This document shows, in pieces, positions 16,887-26,546 of a stretch of DNA of 42,709 nucleotides. Location of the stretch: assembly GCF_000344175.1 (NCBI RefSeq), contig NZ_ALWW01000024.1, positions 300 through 43,008 of the forward strand, given 5' to 3'. Made by a program: the position numbers and the translations under genes. The stretch's first letter is position 1, and each line of letters begins with the position of its first letter. The stretch comes from Listeria fleischmannii subsp. fleischmannii LU2006-1. Its GTDB lineage: Bacteria > Bacillota > Bacilli > Lactobacillales > Listeriaceae. The notes under the pieces were generated by a model. The model was not told the origin of the DNA. It saw nothing but the letters and a program-made list of their open reading frames with translations, and did no database searches.

Positions 16887-16917
16887 ACAGCTTCCTTTTT
16901 AGGGGGGCTGTTTTTTT
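16887..16917 (+). terminator. Terminator after the LacI-type regulator gene
   Basis: ACAGC (16887-16891) pairs with GGCTGT and is followed by seven or more Ts. The stem has an internal CC/GG extension. Confidence 0.7.
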
Positions 16918-16975
16918 GTTATCGTTAACGAGTGAAAAAAGATTGCGAGCGTTTACATAGTTTGCTAACGTTAAA
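16918..16975 (+). promoter_or_regulatory. Operators and cre site upstream of neopullulanase
   Basis: Three sites are visible. GTTATCGTTAAC (16918-16929) and GCTAACGTTAAA (16964-16975) look like paired operators for the upstream LacI-type regulator. Between them TGCGAGCGTTTACA (16944-16957) fits the CcpA cre consensus TGnAArCGnwwwCA with one mismatch. A -35/-10 pair is not clear. Confidence 0.65.
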
Positions 16976-17002
16976 GTAGAAAATAAAAAGGAGGCGATAA
17001 AT

Positions 17003-18760
17003 GTGGAGAGAGCAGCCATTTATCATCAACCAGCTAGTCATTATGCATTTAGTTACGATGGATCAGATTTATATATTCGAATTCGGGCAAAAAAAGAGGA
17101 TATAAAACAGGTAACACTTATTTATGCAGATCCATATGAGTATGATAATGGAAAATGGATGGGTGAAAAGCTTTCCATGAAGAAAATTGCTAGGACGGAA
17201 GAACACGATTATTTTGGATGCATCATAAAACCAGAGCGTAGACGTGTTCAATATGGCTTTATTTTGGAGGATTTTGAAGGGGAAACGATATTTTACGGTG
17301 GACGAGGCTTTTTTGCGAATACTTTAGTAAATTTAAATACAATGGACTACTATTTTAAATTTCCTTTTATTCATAAAATTGATACTTTCCAGGCACCGGA
17401 TTGGGTTAAAAATACTATTTGGTACCAAATATTCCCTGAACGTTTTGCTAACGGAGATCCTAGTTTATCTCCTAAAGATGTTTTACCATGGGGAAGTAAA
17501 GATCCAAGTACGACGGATTTCTTTGGTGGGGATTTAGTGGGCATCACCGAGCACTTGGATTATCTTGAAGATTTAGGCATTAACGGAATTTATTTGACGC
17601 CTATTTTTGAAGCGCCGACGAATCATAAATATGATACTTTGGATTATATGAAAATTGATCCGCATTTTGGCGATAAAAAAATCTTTAGACAACTTGTAGA
17701 CGAAGCGCATAAACGCGGTATAAAGGTCATGCTCGATGCCGTCTTTAATCATATTGGCGATACAAGTGAAATTTGGCAGGATATCGTTAAGCACGAGGAG
17801 AAATCAAAATATAAAGATTGGTTCCATATACATAGTTTCCCTGTGCGCTACGGAGAAAATGGTAATGTGGAAAATGCCACTTCGATTTCCTATGATACCT
17901 TTGCTTTTACAACACATATGCCAAAGTTAAACACTAGCCATCCAGAAGTTCAGCAGTACCTACTTGATATTGCAACGTACTGGATTCGGGAGTTTGATAT
18001 TGACGGTTGGCGTCTTGACGTTGCCAATGAAGTAGACCATGCTTTTTGGAAAAAATTCCGCCAAGCTGTGCGAAAAGAAAAAGCAGATGTATATATTCTT
18101 GGTGAAATTTGGCATGATTCTTGGATTTGGCTACTCGGAGACGAATTTGATGCGGTGATGAATTATCCATTTACTCAAACGATTATTGAAAATTATATTG
18201 AAAATAAAATTTCACCTTTAAAAATGGTGGAAACCATCAATGAACAATATATGCGCTATCCGAAACAAGTGAGTGAAGTCATGTTTAATATGCTAGATAG
18301 TCATGATACAGCCCGAATTTTAACACGAGCAAATGGGAATAAAAACAAAGCCAAACTTGCTTTAGCCTTTATGTTTGCCCACACAGGTTCGCCTTGTATT
18401 TATTACGGGACTGAAATTGGCCTTGACGGCGCTAATGATCCGCTTTGCCGAAAATGTATGGTATGGGAGGAGTCCAATCAAGATTTAGATATGTTGGCAT
18501 TTACCAAACAATTAATCTCGACTCGAAAAAAATACCAAGATATACTTTCTCTCGGGGATTTAACTTGGGATGTTAGTCGCGCTGAGGAAGGCCTTATTAG
18601 CTTTACAAGAGCGTTAAATGGTGAGGCGCTTACCTTTATTTTTAACCAAGCGAGTGAAGAAAAGAAAGTCCCAACAACCGCAACCCACGATGTTTTTGAA
18701 AATAGGGATATCAGCGGGGAAATTAGTGTTCCGAAAGAAAGCTTTAAAATTGTGAGGTAA
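17003..18760 (+). CDS. Neopullulanase / cyclomaltodextrinase / maltogenic amylase (GH13_20)
   Basis: A cytoplasmic glycoside hydrolase of 585 residues that cleaves imported maltodextrins or cyclodextrins. The N-terminal 120 residues form the CBM34-like domain of this subfamily. The (beta/alpha)8 motifs are complete: VMLDAVFNH (D245), GWRLDVANEVD with nucleophile D339, LGEIWHD with acid E368, and MLDSHDTAR with D435. Spacing between the three catalytic residues equals that of maltogenic amylases. There is no signal peptide. The start is GTG at 17003 with AAGGAGGCG six bases upstream; an ATG at 17001 is out of frame. It leads the mal gene block. Confidence 0.92.
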   Translation: MERAAIYHQPASHYAFSYDGSDLYIRIRAKKEDIKQVTLIYADPYEYDNGKWMGEKLSMKKIARTEEHDYFGCIIKPERRRVQYGFILEDFEGETIFYGGRGFFANTLVNLNTMDYYFKFPFIHKIDTFQAPDWVKNTIWYQIFPERFANGDPSLSPKDVLPWGSKDPSTTDFFGGDLVGITEHLDYLEDLGINGIYLTPIFEAPTNHKYDTLDYMKIDPHFGDKKIFRQLVDEAHKRGIKVMLDAVFNHIGDTSEIWQDIVKHEEKSKYKDWFHIHSFPVRYGENGNVENATSISYDTFAFTTHMPKLNTSHPEVQQYLLDIATYWIREFDIDGWRLDVANEVDHAFWKKFRQAVRKEKADVYILGEIWHDSWIWLLGDEFDAVMNYPFTQTIIENYIENKISPLKMVETINEQYMRYPKQVSEVMFNMLDSHDTARILTRANGNKNKAKLALAFMFAHTGSPCIYYGTEIGLDGANDPLCRKCMVWEESNQDLDMLAFTKQLISTRKKYQDILSLGDLTWDVSRAEEGLISFTRALNGEALTFIFNQASEEKKVPTTATHDVFENRDISGEISVPKESFKIVR

Positions 18761-18794
18761 GTGGATTTATTCACAAGTAAGATGATGTTATTTT

Positions 18795-18849
18795 GTTATC
18801 GGTAACATCAAAAATTGTATTGAAAACGTTTTCGTAACCTGCCTATAAT
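18795..18849 (+). promoter_or_regulatory. malE promoter with LacI-type operator and cre site
   Basis: TTGAAA (18820-18825), an 18-bp spacer and TATAAT (18844-18849) form the promoter. TGAAAACGTTTTCG (18821-18834) is a CcpA cre site with one mismatch that covers the -35. GTTATCGGTAAC (18795-18806), similar to the operator at 16918, lies just upstream. Confidence 0.75.
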
Positions 18850-18920
18850 ACAAATAAGGTTAACCTAGTTTTACAAAAGGAGCGTCAAACTGATTTTTTA
18901 AATTTGAGGAGGAAAAGGTA

Positions 18921-20181
18921 ATGGATTTGAAAAAGAAACTTGGTGTTTTGGGTTTAGCAACAGGTCTTGTTCTTAGTTTAGCGGCATGTGGAGGGGGAGC
19001 ATCAGACGATAAAGCAAGTAGTGGTGATGCTAAAACATTAACCATTTCAGTGGATAGTGGCTACAAAAAATATATGGATGCCATAAAAGGTGATTTTGAA
19101 AAAGAGAATAATGCAAAAATCAAAATAGTAGAAAAAGATATGTTTGAGCAACTAGAAGCTTTACCACTTGATGGGCCTGCTGGAACGGCGCCTGATGTCA
19201 TGATGTCAGCATACGACCGTATTGGCGGATTAGGACAACAAGGTCACTTAGCTGAAGTAAAACTAGGTAATAAAGATGCGTATGATGAAAAAGATAAAAA
19301 ACAAGTTACAATAGACGGAAAAGTATACGGTGCGCCGGCCGTTATTGAAACACTTGTCCTTTATTATAATAAAGATTTACTCGACAAAGCGCCAGAAACA
19401 TTTGGTGATTTAGAAAACTTATCCAAAGATGCTCGTTTTAATTTTAGCTCTGAAAAAGGTAAAAATATCGGTTTCTTAGCAAAATGGACTGACTTTTACT
19501 TCTCGTACGGATTATTAGCAGGTTATGGTGGTTATGTCTTCGGTGATGATGGTACGAATCCAAAAGATATTGGTCTAAACAATGAGGGCTCTGTAGAAGG
19601 CATTACCTATGCGACAAAATGGTTCCAAGATGTATGGCCAAAAGGTATGCAAGATAATAAGAGCGCAGATGACTTTATTCAAGACCAATTTGTTAAAGGG
19701 AAAACAGCAGCCATTATTGGAGGACCTTGGTCAGCAGCCAATTATAAAGAAGCGAAGTTAAATTACGGCGTTGCTAAAATCCCCACACTTCCAAATGGGA
19801 AAGAGTATTCTCCGTTTGGTGGGGGTAAAGGCTGGGTGATTAGCAATTATTCGAAAGAAAAAGAGTTAGCGCAAAAATTTGTTGATTATGCGACAAACGA
19901 AAAAAAATCAAACCAAGTTCTATGATGAAACAAATGAAGTCCCTGCCAACAAAGCGGCAAGAGCAGCAGCACTTGATAAAAACGATGAATTAACCAATGC
20001 GGTTATTGGACAATATGAAAATGCCCAACCAATGCCAAACATTCCAGAAATGGCAGAAGTTTGGACAGGTGCAGAAAACTTAATGTTTGATGCGGCTTCT
20101 GGTAAGAAAACACCGCAAAAATCAGCTGATGACGCTGTCAAAGTTATTGAAGACAACATTTCACAAAAATATACCAAATAA
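18921..20181 (+). CDS. malE: Maltodextrin ABC transporter substrate-binding lipoprotein (frameshifted near 19910)
   Basis: Surface lipoprotein that captures maltose or maltodextrins and delivers them to MalFG. The signal peptide ends LSLAAC (C23). The mature part is a family 1 extracellular binding protein, with MDAIKGDFEKENNAKIKIVE, the GTAPDVMMSAYDRIG segment and NPKDIGLNNEGSVEG. A run of eight A at 19909-19916 breaks the frame; seven would join ATNEK to NQTKFYDETNEVPANKAA and give 419 residues, the usual length. Both pieces are otherwise well conserved, so error is likely. GAGGAGGAAAAGG precedes the ATG. Its promoter carries cre and operator sites, and a hairpin follows the gene. Confidence 0.9.
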
Positions 20182-20190
20182 ATAGGCTTG

Positions 20191-20242
20191 TAGGATGGAG
20201 TGGAAACACGTATTTATGCGTGTTTCCACCATGTCCTGCATG
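20191..20242 (+). other. Intercistronic hairpin between malE and malF
   Basis: An 11-bp perfect stem (GTGGAAACACG at 20200-20210 and its complement at 20219-20229), extendable through TAGGATGG/CCATGTCCT, with no T-tract. Such hairpins often protect the upstream binding-protein message so that more binding protein than permease is made. That role is inferred. Confidence 0.65.
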
Positions 20243-20270
20243 AGTCTAAAAGAAGTGTGAGGGTAACAAA

Positions 20271-21579
20271 ATGGATATCGAACCAAAAGAAATAAAAAAT
20301 GTCCGTAAAGCGACTTTGTTATCAATCATCCCAGGACTTGGCCAGTTTTATAATAAGCAAAATTTTAAAGGAATCATTTTTTTAACTTATTTTCATTTTG
20401 TTTATGATAGAACTTGGAATGTTTGGCATTCGAGCTTTATATAATTTGATTACACTTGGGAGTGTCCCGGGCGTTGATCATTCGCTCTTTTTACTGATTG
20501 AAGGCACGTTGCAACTGATTATTACATTGATTTTTATTGGCTTTTACATACTTAATTTGTATGATGCGAATCGCGTAGCAAAGCAGTGGAATCTAGGCGA
20601 GAGTGTTAATATAAGCACCAAAGCTATTTTAAAAAATATGGTAGATAAAGGATTCCCATATCTTTTCACCATGCCAGCTTATATTGTGATGACATTTGTT
20701 ATCATTTTCCCGGTACTAGTAACACTTTTTATGGCTTTTACAAATTATGATTTTTACCATATCCCACCAGCCAATTTAATTGACTGGGTTGGATTTAAAA
20801 ATTTCTTTAATATTTTCTTCTTAAGTGCTTACAGAGACACCTTTATGAGTGTGTTTTCTTGGACAATTATATGGACTCTTTGTGCGACAACGCTTCAAAT
20901 TGTTGTGGGAGTATTCACCGCGATTGTGGCCAACCAAAGCTTTATTAAAGGAAAACGCCTTTTTGGTGTTATCTTCCTCTTACCATGGGCGGTTCCAGCT
21001 TTTATTACGATTATGAGTTTTTCGAATATGTTTAATGACAGTATTGGCGCGATTAATTCGCAAGTCATTCCACTTTTAAATCATTTGCCATTTGTAGACA
21101 TTGGCGCCATTTCATGGAAGACAGATCCTTTTTGGACGAAGGTAGCCCTTATTTCCATCCAAGGGTGGCTCGGGTTTCCGTACATTTATGTGATGGTGAC
21201 AGGCGTCTTACAAGCGATTCCTGGCGAGCTTTATGAGGCGGCACGAATTGACGGAGCGAGTGCTATGGCGCGTTTTAGAAAGATTACGCTACCGATGATT
21301 TTATTTGTCACAGCTCCTGTTTTTATTACGCAATATACGTTTAACTTTAATAACTTTTCGATTATTTACCTCTTTAATGAAGGGGGACCGGGAAGTGTTG
21401 GCGGTGGTGCCGGCTCGACGGATATTTTAATTTCTTGGATTTATAAACTAACAACGGGTACATCCCCGCAATATGCACTGGCAGCGGCTGTCACGCTAAT
21501 TATTTCAGCCATTGTTATCACGGTTTCAATGATTGCCTTTAAGAAAACGAATGCCTTTGGAAATGAGGAGATGATGTAA
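20271..21579 (+). CDS. malF: Maltodextrin ABC transporter permease MalF (frameshifted near 20394)
   Basis: Membrane subunit of the maltodextrin importer. The N-terminal piece starting at the ATG 20271 reads [20 protein letters not shown], typical of Firmicute MalF proteins. One extra base, probably the C at 20394, shifts the frame before [14 protein letters not shown]. The corrected protein has 435 residues and about eight helices, with the ABC coupling motif [20 protein letters not shown] near residue 315. GTGAGGG precedes the start. Its stop overlaps the malG start. The shift is not in a long homopolymer, unlike most others here, so it merits separate checking. Confidence 0.88.
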
Positions 21580-22430
21580 TGAAAGCTTTTTTTCAAGATC
21601 AACGGACGTCGCGCTTTTTAACTAAATTTTTCACCTATTTATTTTTACTTGCGCTATCTGTCGTCATCCTTTATCCGATTTTAATTACAGCATCGTCGGC
21701 TTTTAAACCCGGAAATATTGCCGCGTTTTCTCTTGAATGGGCGGATGACTGGACATTAAATAACTTTACACGGCTATTTAATGAGACGCTCTACTTAGAT
21801 TGGTATAAAAATACGCTCATTATTGCGACCTTTACAATGATTTTGCAAGTCACGATTGTAACATTCGCAGGCTACACGTACAGTAGATACCGTTTTAAAG
21901 GGCGGAAAAATAGTTTAGTTTTCTTTTTAATCATTCAAATGGTGCCCACAATGGCAGCGCTAACGGCCTTTTATGTACTTGCAATGCTGCTCGGTGCACT
22001 GGATCACTACTGGTTCCTGACCTTAATTTATATCGGTGGCGGAATTCCGATGAACACCTGGCTGATGAAAGGCTATTTCGATACAGTTCCACGTGACTTA
22101 GATGAATCGGCTAAGCTGGACGGGGCCGGACATTTCCGGATTTTCGGACAAATTATTTTACCACTCGTTAGACCTATGATAGCTGTACAAGCACTTTGGG
22201 CCTTCATGGGGCCATTCGGAGACTTCTTGCTTGCCAAATTTTTACTCCGTACACCAGAAAATTTAACCATCGCTGTCGGATTGCAAAGTTTTATCTCAAA
22301 CCCACAGCAACAAAAAGTGGCGCTGTTCGCGGCCGGAGCTATACTTGCCGCACTGCCAATTTGTCTTCTTTTCTTCTTCTTGCAAAAAAACTTTGTTTCT
22401 GGTTTAACGGCAGGCGGAACAAAAGGTTAA
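21579..22430 (+). CDS. malG: Maltodextrin ABC transporter permease MalG
   Basis: Second membrane subunit, 283 residues and six predicted helices, intact. The EAA-type coupling loop reads [20 protein letters not shown] (about residues 173-192), and the C-terminus LTAGGTKG is the conserved end of MalG, which reaches into the binding-protein interface. It begins on the last base of malF (TAATG). There is no ATPase in the locus; a shared MsmK/MsmX-type ATPase encoded elsewhere is the usual partner in Firmicutes. Confidence 0.92.
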   Translation: MKAFFQDQRTSRFLTKFFTYLFLLALSVVILYPILITASSAFKPGNIAAFSLEWADDWTLNNFTRLFNETLYLDWYKNTLIIATFTMILQVTIVTFAGYTYSRYRFKGRKNSLVFFLIIQMVPTMAALTAFYVLAMLLGALDHYWFLTLIYIGGGIPMNTWLMKGYFDTVPRDLDESAKLDGAGHFRIFGQIILPLVRPMIAVQALWAFMGPFGDFLLAKFLLRTPENLTIAVGLQSFISNPQQQKVALFAAGAILAALPICLLFFFLQKNFVSGLTAGGTKG

Positions 22431-22454
22431 TCACGTTATGAAAGGAGTCCCAAA

Positions 22455-23255
22455 ATGAAAAAGCCAAACTTCCCTGAGCTCTACTTTCCAAATATCATAA
22501 GTCCTAAACGGATTTTTGCAGCTCGAAAAAATCTTTCGTGGTTTAAAATGGTATTTTGTTTTATTTTACTAAACGCCATTTTACTCATCCCCATCTCACT
22601 CCATCAAGCGAAACAAAATGATTTTGAGATATTGAAATGGACGAGCGGACTAGATTCGCTTGCAACAAATGAATCAGCAAGTCAATTTAACGGGCTTCAA
22701 ATAGCAGACGGGAAACTTGTGAGCGGAAGCGAAATGGTGTTTCAAGATACTGGAGGCGTATCCGGTGTTTTTATTCCCAAAAAAAGTTTTGACGCTTCTA
22801 AAAATGCCATTTCGTTTGATGAAAAGAGGTTGCGTGTGAAAGATGCATCAGGCTATTCCTTTTCGTTAGCCTATCCAGATTCTGCGGTTGTGACGGATTT
22901 AGAGGAGTTTATAAATACGACATGGTACGCTCAGTATAAGCCAGTTGTATTTCTTGGGATGGTCTTTGTTTTAGGGACTTTAACGCTCGTGAGCTCGCTT
23001 ATGCTTGTCTTATTTAGTTCGATTTGCTTAGCGCTTACGAAAAAAAGCTCGTTTTCAAAAATAAATTCATTTAAAGAGGCAATGAATTTAACCTTGAATG
23101 CGACCGGACTACCGACAATTATCGCGGCTGTTCTGGGACTCATTTATTTTGATATTACAGTAATGATTGGGATTCAGTCACTCGGTGCGGTCTTACTCAT
23201 TGCAATGACATTTTTAAAAACACGTTTTTATAAAGAAGACGTGAGGTTAGTTTAG
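22455..23255 (+). CDS. malA: DUF1189 membrane protein, maltodextrin-utilisation MalA/YvdJ type
   Basis: A 266-residue protein with an N-terminal helix (about 32-50), an extracytoplasmic domain of about 110 residues containing [11 protein letters not shown] near its end, then three or four helices. It matches the DUF1189 proteins called MalA in Listeria and YvdJ in B. subtilis, which sit with malEFG but have no established biochemical role. GAAAGGAGT precedes the ATG. It is 24 bases after malG and 11 before the phosphorylase, so it is in the same operon. Confidence 0.8.
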   Translation: MKKPNFPELYFPNIISPKRIFAARKNLSWFKMVFCFILLNAILLIPISLHQAKQNDFEILKWTSGLDSLATNESASQFNGLQIADGKLVSGSEMVFQDTGGVSGVFIPKKSFDASKNAISFDEKRLRVKDASGYSFSLAYPDSAVVTDLEEFINTTWYAQYKPVVFLGMVFVLGTLTLVSSLMLVLFSSICLALTKKSSFSKINSFKEAMNLTLNATGLPTIIAAVLGLIYFDITVMIGIQSLGAVLLIAMTFLKTRFYKEDVRLV

Positions 23256-23266
23256 GAGGATTTAGC

Positions 23267-25533
23267 ATGAGGCAACGATTATTTGAAATAGACCCATGGA
23301 AACTGAAAACAAAAGAATTAAACAAAAAGCACAAACGGCTTCAAGAAAGTCTTACATCCATAGGGAATGGCTATATGGGAATGCGCGGCAATTTTGAAGA
23401 AGGTTATTCAGGGGATACCCACCAAGGTACATATATTGCAGGAGTTTGGTTCCCTGATAAAACTCGTGTCGGCTGGTGGAAAAATGGCTATCCGGATTAT
23501 TTTGGAAAAGTCATTAACGCGCTAAATTTTATCGGTATCGAAGTCATCATTGACGGCGAAAAACTAGATTTATATACCGATGTCGTGCTCGATTTTGATT
23601 TAACGCTTGATATGAAAAACGGCTTATTGACAAGAAGCTTTATTGTTCAAAAAAATGAAAAGCGCTATCAAATTGAGGCCACTCGCTTTCTGAGTATAAA
23701 ACGCGCGAATTAGCGGTTATGAAATATTGTGTCACGCCACTTGATGGGGATGCAGAACTTGTTTTAGCTCCGTTTTTAGACGGAGAAGTGCAAAATGAGG
23801 ATGCGAATTATGAAGAAATGTTCTGGGAGCCTGTTAATGTTCATGCGGGAGAAGCTAACGGGTTTTTAACCACAAGAACCATCCCGAATGACTTTCAAAC
23901 AGAACGCTTTACAGTTCATGCGCTTATGGAAAACCATCTAACAGGCGTTATTTTAAATGAAACAGTAAGCCAAACCCCCTTTTATACAGAGAAACGCTAC
24001 CAAATAAAGGCCGAACAAAACGAGACGGTAACGCTTGAAAAACGGGTCATCATCACCACATCACGAGACACAGAGAATCTCGAAGAAAAAGCGATGGAAA
24101 TCTTAAAGAGCCTTGCTCACGTGTCCTACGAAGAACTTGTAACGGCTCATAAAGAAGCATGGCAAGAGCGCTTTATGAAAGCGGATGTGGTAATAACAGG
24201 TGATGATTCAGCGCAACAAGGCATTCGGTTTAATATTTTCCAATTGTTTTCCACTTATTACGGCGAGGATGCACGTCTAAACATCGGTCCAAAAGGCTTC
24301 ACAGGAGAAAAATACGGCGGCGCCACCTATTGGGATACAGAAGCATTTGCGCTTCCTATGTATTTAGCACTCACAAACGAAGAAGTCCCGCGAAACCTTC
24401 TAAAATATCGTTTTAATCAACTGGAAGAAGCCAAACAAAATGCCCGAAAAATAGGGCTTGACGGCGCGCTTTATCCCATGGTTACCTTTACAGGAATTGA
24501 ATGCCACAACGAATGGGAAATTACGTTTGAAGAAATCCATCGAAACGGTACAATCGCGTATGCCATTTACAATTATATGACGTATACAGGCGACCAAAAT
24601 TATTTGAACGAATACGGAATCGACGTTTTAGTTGAAATAAGTCGTTTTTGGGCGGACCGTGTCCATTTATCTGACCGATTAAGTAAATATATGATTCACG
24701 GCGTAACAGGGCCTAATGAATATGAAAATAACGTTAACAATAATTGGTTCACCAACTATATCGCCACATGGACGCTAAAATTCACGCTCGAAAATTTGGA
24801 TCAAAAAGCGCAAACGCGATTACATGTTAGGGACGAGGAGATTCAAAAATGGCAAGATATCATCAAACGCATGTATTTTCCTTACGATGAAAAGTGGCAA
24901 ATTTTTATTCAGCACGACACCTTCCTAGACAAGGAGCTACGTGCGACCGACACGCTAACAGAGGCGGATCTGCCTTTAAATCAAAACTGGTCTTGGGATA
25001 AAATATTACGCTCCTGCTTTATCAAGCAGGCGGACGTGCTACAAGGCATTTACTATTTCCCGAATCATTTTGATTTCGACACCAAACAGCGCAACTTCGA
25101 ATTTTACGAACCGTTAACGGTACATGAATCCAGTTTATCTCCAGCCATTCATGCGGTGCTTGCCTCTGAGATTGGTAAGTATGATAAAGCGGTTGAGATG
25201 TACGAAAGGACGGCACGCCTTGATTTAGATAATTATAATCAGGATACAGAAGACGGCTTGCACATTACTTCGATGGCAGGAAGCTGGCTTGCGATTGTCC
25301 AAGGGTTTGCAGGAATGCGGACCACAAGTGGGAAACTTGAGTTTGCGCCATTTTTACCAGAATCATGGCAAAACTATAGTTTTAAAATTAATTATCGAAA
25401 CGCCCGCATTGAAGTCTTGGTAGAAAAAGAACAAGTACGCTTAAAATTACTAAAAGGAACCGAACTTGCTGTTTTTATCTACGGAGAAAAATATCTGCTG
25501 TCAAAAGAAGATTTAATTGTGACTTCCAAATAG
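23267..25533 (+). CDS. Maltose phosphorylase, GH65 (frameshifted near 23707)
   Basis: Cytoplasmic enzyme that splits maltose with phosphate into beta-glucose 1-phosphate and glucose. The first frame ends FLSIKRAN; adding one G in the CGCGCG stretch at 23702-23707 continues as [17 protein letters not shown], giving 755 residues, the family length. GH65 landmarks are [13 protein letters not shown] near residue 36, [22 protein letters not shown] and [11 protein letters not shown], whose glutamate (E485 after correction) is the expected general acid. AGGAGG precedes the ATG. It is the last gene of the mal operon and ends at a terminator. Trehalose or kojibiose phosphorylase is less likely, given the context. 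Confidence 0.9.
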
Positions 25534-25572
25534 AAAAAAGCCCCCTTAACGATTTTAGCGGGGCTTTTTTTC
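25534..25572 (+). terminator. Rho-independent terminator of the mal operon
   Basis: AAAAAAGCCCC (25534-25544) pairs with GGGGCTTTTTTT starting at 25560; the loop is about 15 nt. Confidence 0.85.
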
Positions 25573-25625
25573 TTATACAAATCTTTAAAAAAAGCGACCT
25601 TTCGATTTCTTTTTATGCTCGTCTT

Positions 25626-25638
25626 GTTATGCTATAAT
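25626..25638 (+). promoter_or_regulatory. Promoter of the cdaA operon
   Basis: An extended -10 element, TGCTATAAT, at 25630-25638 with no clear -35. It leaves a leader of about 80 nt before cdaA, in which I see no known riboswitch. Confidence 0.5.
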
Positions 25639-25724
25639 GAAAACTATGAAAGTAGAGCGTTTAGCTGCTCTTATAAAAATTTAGCACATAAATATTTGGT
25701 TGCTTTAGTGATGGAGGCGAAAAG

Positions 25725-26546
25725 ATGAGTTTTGCAAACATTTCACTTTTACATTATTTAGCTAACATTGTGGACATACTTGTCGTGTGGTTTGTTATTT
25801 ATAAAGTGATTATGCTCATCCGTGGAACAAAAGCGGTGCAGCTTTTAAAAGGTATTTTTATTATTATTGTTGTAAAGGTTGTCAGTAGTTTTCTTCAATT
25901 GCAAACGGTCGAATGGATTACGGATCAGGCGCTAACTTGGGGATTTCTTGCGATTATTATTATTTTTCAACCTGAACTCCGTCGTGCACTTGAATCATTA
26001 GGACGTGGGAATATTTTTATTCGTCTCGGTTCTAGGATTGAAAAAGAGCAACATAATTTAGTGGATTCAATTATTAAATCAACGAAATATATGGCCAAAC
26101 GTCGTATTGGGGCCTTAATTTCAATTGCGAAGGATACTGGAATGGAAGATTATATTGAAACGGGTATTCCGTTACATGCAAGTATTTCTTCCCAACTTTT
26201 AATTAACATTTTTATTCCGAATACACCACTTCATGATGGTGCCGTTATTATTAGAGGAAATGAAATAGCGTCTGCTGCTAGTTATTTACCTTTATCCGAT
26301 AGCCCGTTCCTTTCTAAAGAATTAGGAACAAGACACCGTGCTGCACTTGGCATTAGTGAAGTAACGGATAGTCTAACAATTGTCGTGTCAGAAGAAACAG
26401 GTGGAATTTCCGTAACGAAAAACGGTGAGTTATTCCGCGATGTTTCTGAGGAGCGTTTACAAGAAATTTTGGAGAAAGAATTAGTCACACAAGTTGAGAC
26501 AAAAAAATCCTTCTTTTCCCGTTTTAAAGGAGGTCATAAAAAATGA
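25725..26546 (+). CDS. cdaA: Diadenylate cyclase CdaA (DacA), c-di-AMP synthase
   Basis: Membrane-bound enzyme that condenses two ATP into c-di-AMP. The 273-residue product has three N-terminal helices (to about residue 80), then the DAC domain with both catalytic motifs intact: DGA at 171-173 (PLHDGAVIIRG) and RHR at 203-205 (GTRHRAALGISE). The ATG follows GATGGAGGCG. The stop overlaps the cdaR start (ATGATG...), and glmM follows, the conserved cdaA-cdaR-glmM operon of Firmicutes. In that operon both neighbours modulate cyclase activity. By position it equals lmo2120. Confidence 0.96.
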   Translation: MSFANISLLHYLANIVDILVVWFVIYKVIMLIRGTKAVQLLKGIFIIIVVKVVSSFLQLQTVEWITDQALTWGFLAIIIIFQPELRRALESLGRGNIFIRLGSRIEKEQHNLVDSIIKSTKYMAKRRIGALISIAKDTGMEDYIETGIPLHASISSQLLINIFIPNTPLHDGAVIIRGNEIASAASYLPLSDSPFLSKELGTRHRAALGISEVTDSLTIVVSEETGGISVTKNGELFRDVSEERLQEILEKELVTQVETKKSFFSRFKGGHKK

